Positions 5,195 through 5,849 of a stretch of 5,849 nt of DNA are shown piece by piece. Source of the stretch: an uncultured Lachnospiraceae bacterium (GTDB lineage: Bacteria > Bacillota_A > Clostridia > Lachnospirales > Lachnospiraceae); assembly GCA_902787595.1 (NCBI GenBank), contig CADAHD010000209.1:597-6445 (forward strand), written 5' to 3'. The notes under the pieces were generated by a model. It was not told the DNA's origin. It saw only the letters and a list, made by a program, of their open reading frames with translations, and did no database searches. How positions within the stretch are numbered: position 1 is the first letter of the stretch; the number at the start of each line of letters is the position of its first letter. The position numbers and the translations under genes were made by a program.

Positions 5195-5849
5195 AGACCG
5201 TAGTGCTTATACCCGCATATAAGGATGCATTTGACGCCGATGAGGAAGCCTCTCCAGACCAGCAGCGCAAAGAGGATGACGATGAACAGTGCGCCGACGA
5301 AACCGAGTTCCTCGCAGATGATCGAGAAAATGAAGTCGTTCTGCGGTTCGGAAACGTAGAGCTGTTTCATCTTGGAGTTGCCGAGTCCGACGCCGAAGAA
5401 GCCGCCGGAACCGATGGCGTAGATCGCCTGATTGGTCTGCCAGCGAACGCCCAGCGGGTCGTAGTCCTTGTCGATCCAGGACAGGATCCGGGGCTGCGCG
5501 TGTTCCGGAAGGATGCTGGGATTTGCAACGACGAGGATGACGAGGCCCACAAGGACCGCTGCGCCGAAGACGAACCAGCGGTAATGGAAACCGGCGAGGA
5601 ACATCATCATGGCGCCGAGGGCGAAGATGAGCAGCGTGCCGGAGACGTGGTTCTCCATATAGACGAGGACACAGGCCACCGCCAGGATGAGCAGGTACCA
5701 CATCATGTAAACGCCTTTGGCTTTGATCTTGATGAAGCTGTTCCCCTGGTTGAACCCCTGCGCCCAGGGCGCGTCGGAAAGCTTGTCGGAGTTGATCTCC
5801 TTGAAATGCCGGTCCATGTGGTATGCGAAATAAAGGATGATCGCGAATT
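5173..5849 (-). CDS. ftsW: FtsW, septal peptidoglycan polymerase, internal fragment cut at both ends
   Basis: The reverse strand is open from the window edge. About 205 residues down to GFLIGV at 5233 are typical of FtsW, the SEDS-family membrane glycosyltransferase that polymerises lipid II at the division septum. Visible are FAIILYFAYH at the edge, hydrophobic segments around WYLLILAVACVLVY, GTLLIFALGAMMMFLAG and WFVFGAAVLVGLVILVV, then the extracellular loop with YAIGSGGFFGVGLGNSKMK and SEPQNDFIFSIICEELGF. The aspartate of NDFIF (codon 5335-5337) corresponds to the catalytic Asp of SEDS enzymes. PQNDFIF favours FtsW over RodA. FtsW is usually 370-400 residues, so the N-terminal part lies outside the window. 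The C-terminal part is missing: past 5233 the frame reads antisense to the glycosyltransferase genes until a stop at 5173-5175. Isoleucine is ATC in 18 of 19 codons, unlike the neighbours. Confidence 0.85.
   Translation of the reverse strand, partial: FAIILYFAYHMDRHFKEINSDKLSDAPWAQGFNQGNSFIKIKAKGVYMMWYLLILAVACVLVYMENHVSGTLLIFALGAMMMFLAGFHYRWFVFGAAVLVGLVILVVANPSILPEHAQPRILSWIDKDYDPLGVRWQTNQAIYAIGSGGFFGVGLGNSKMKQLYVSEPQNDFIFSIICEELGFVGALFIVILFALLVWRGFLIGVKCILICGYKHYGLQGQTSL
5177..5183 (+). promoter_or_regulatory. strong ribosome binding site for a TTG start at 5191
   Basis: AAGGAGG at 5177-5183 sits 7 bases before TTG 5191 and inside the end of the third glycosyltransferase gene. It is the best Shine-Dalgarno match in the window and is the main support for a further gene that begins with TTG. 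Confidence 0.7.
5191..5223 (+). CDS. start of a probable GT2 glycosyltransferase, cut off at a sequence join (partial)
   Basis: Starting at TTG 5191 the reading is MKTVVLIPAYK, matching the first strand of family GT2 glycosyltransferases (the usual form is VVIIPAYN or VLIPAYKP). A perfect AAGGAGG precedes it and it overlaps the previous stop by 4 bases, in keeping with the operon. After about position 5223 the same frame becomes DAFDADEEASPDQQRKEDDD, which is not GT2-like and is the codon-for-codon antisense of the opposite-strand ftsW gene. The frame stays open to the window end at 5849, but only because the antisense of this GC-rich membrane-protein gene lacks stops. Only the first 11 codons or so are credible. 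GT2 enzymes of this kind add a sugar to the repeat unit; the substrate is unknown. Confidence 0.6.
5223..5233. other. join between the polysaccharide locus and an unrelated ftsW segment
   Basis: Left of this point the plus strand reads as a GT2 N-terminus. Right of it the minus strand reads as FtsW. Both genes are truncated here, and codon use changes at the same place. The exact breakpoint cannot be set closer than about 10-15 bases from sequence alone. No insertion-sequence end, tRNA or direct repeat is visible at the join. Chimeric assembly or cloning is the simplest reading; a real inversion or insertion is the alternative. Confidence 0.7.

Noticed and set aside
5207..5701. A 164-codon minus-strand reading frame rich in Arg, Pro and His.
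   Set aside because: It overlaps ftsW in another frame, has low-complexity GC-driven composition and resembles no family, while the ftsW frame has clear conserved motifs.
5191..5849. A plus-strand frame open from TTG 5191 to the window end (about 219 codons), encoding a very acidic protein.
   Set aside because: Beyond codon 11 it is the exact codon-for-codon antisense of ftsW. Hydrophobic codons with central T become charged codons with central A, and stops are absent because the ftsW part lacks TTA, CTA and TCA codons. It is a shadow, not an acidic protein gene.
5843..5849. The window ends in GAATT, five of the six bases of an EcoRI site, hinting at a clone end.
   Set aside because: Several complete GAATTC sites occur inside the window (for example near 384, 2559 and 5099) and the left end shows no matching half-site, so this is most likely chance.

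Overview
The window looks like a bacterial surface-polysaccharide (capsule, exopolysaccharide or O-antigen type) locus, most likely from a Firmicutes/Clostridia-like organism. The reasons are strong AAGGAG-type ribosome binding sites, frequent ATA and AGG/AGA codons, tightly packed genes on one strand, and the protein families present. The taxonomic guess is an inference from style, because no RNA gene or other marker is present.

Layout: positions 1-72 may hold the last 23 codons of an upstream gene. Positions 73-200 are non-coding and carry two clear inverted repeats just ahead of the first complete gene. A convincing co-directional run then follows: a WbpP-like UDP-N-acetylhexosamine 4-epimerase (201-1178), a DUF2334-type predicted polysaccharide deacetylase broken by a frameshift and probable internal deletion (1175-1796), three different GT4-type glycosyltransferases (1806-2960, 2938-4047, 4049-5194), and the first 11 codons of a likely GT2 glycosyltransferase starting at a TTG codon (5191). 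Gene contacts are a 4-base overlap, a 9-base gap, a 23-base overlap, a 1-base gap and a 4-base overlap, so one transcript is very likely.

At about 5223-5233 the locus stops abruptly. The rest of the window, to 5849, is the middle of an ftsW cell-division gene on the opposite strand, with clearly different codon use: 18 of 19 isoleucines are ATC and none is ATA, whereas 11 of 26 are ATA in the adjacent glycosyltransferase. Both genes are cut at the same point, which suggests a chimeric assembly or clone join, or less likely a recent rearrangement.

Functionally, the epimerase would supply a UDP-GalNAc-type (or uronic acid form) donor. The glycosyltransferases would build a repeat unit on a lipid carrier at the inner face of the membrane, and the deacetylase-like protein, if intact in the organism, could modify N-acetyl groups. 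No flippase, polymerase, initiating sugar transferase or chain-length regulator lies inside the window. I found no CRISPR array, tRNA, rRNA or insertion sequence. The best second looks are the join at about 5223-5233, the damaged deacetylase gene, and the competing hairpins in the leader.
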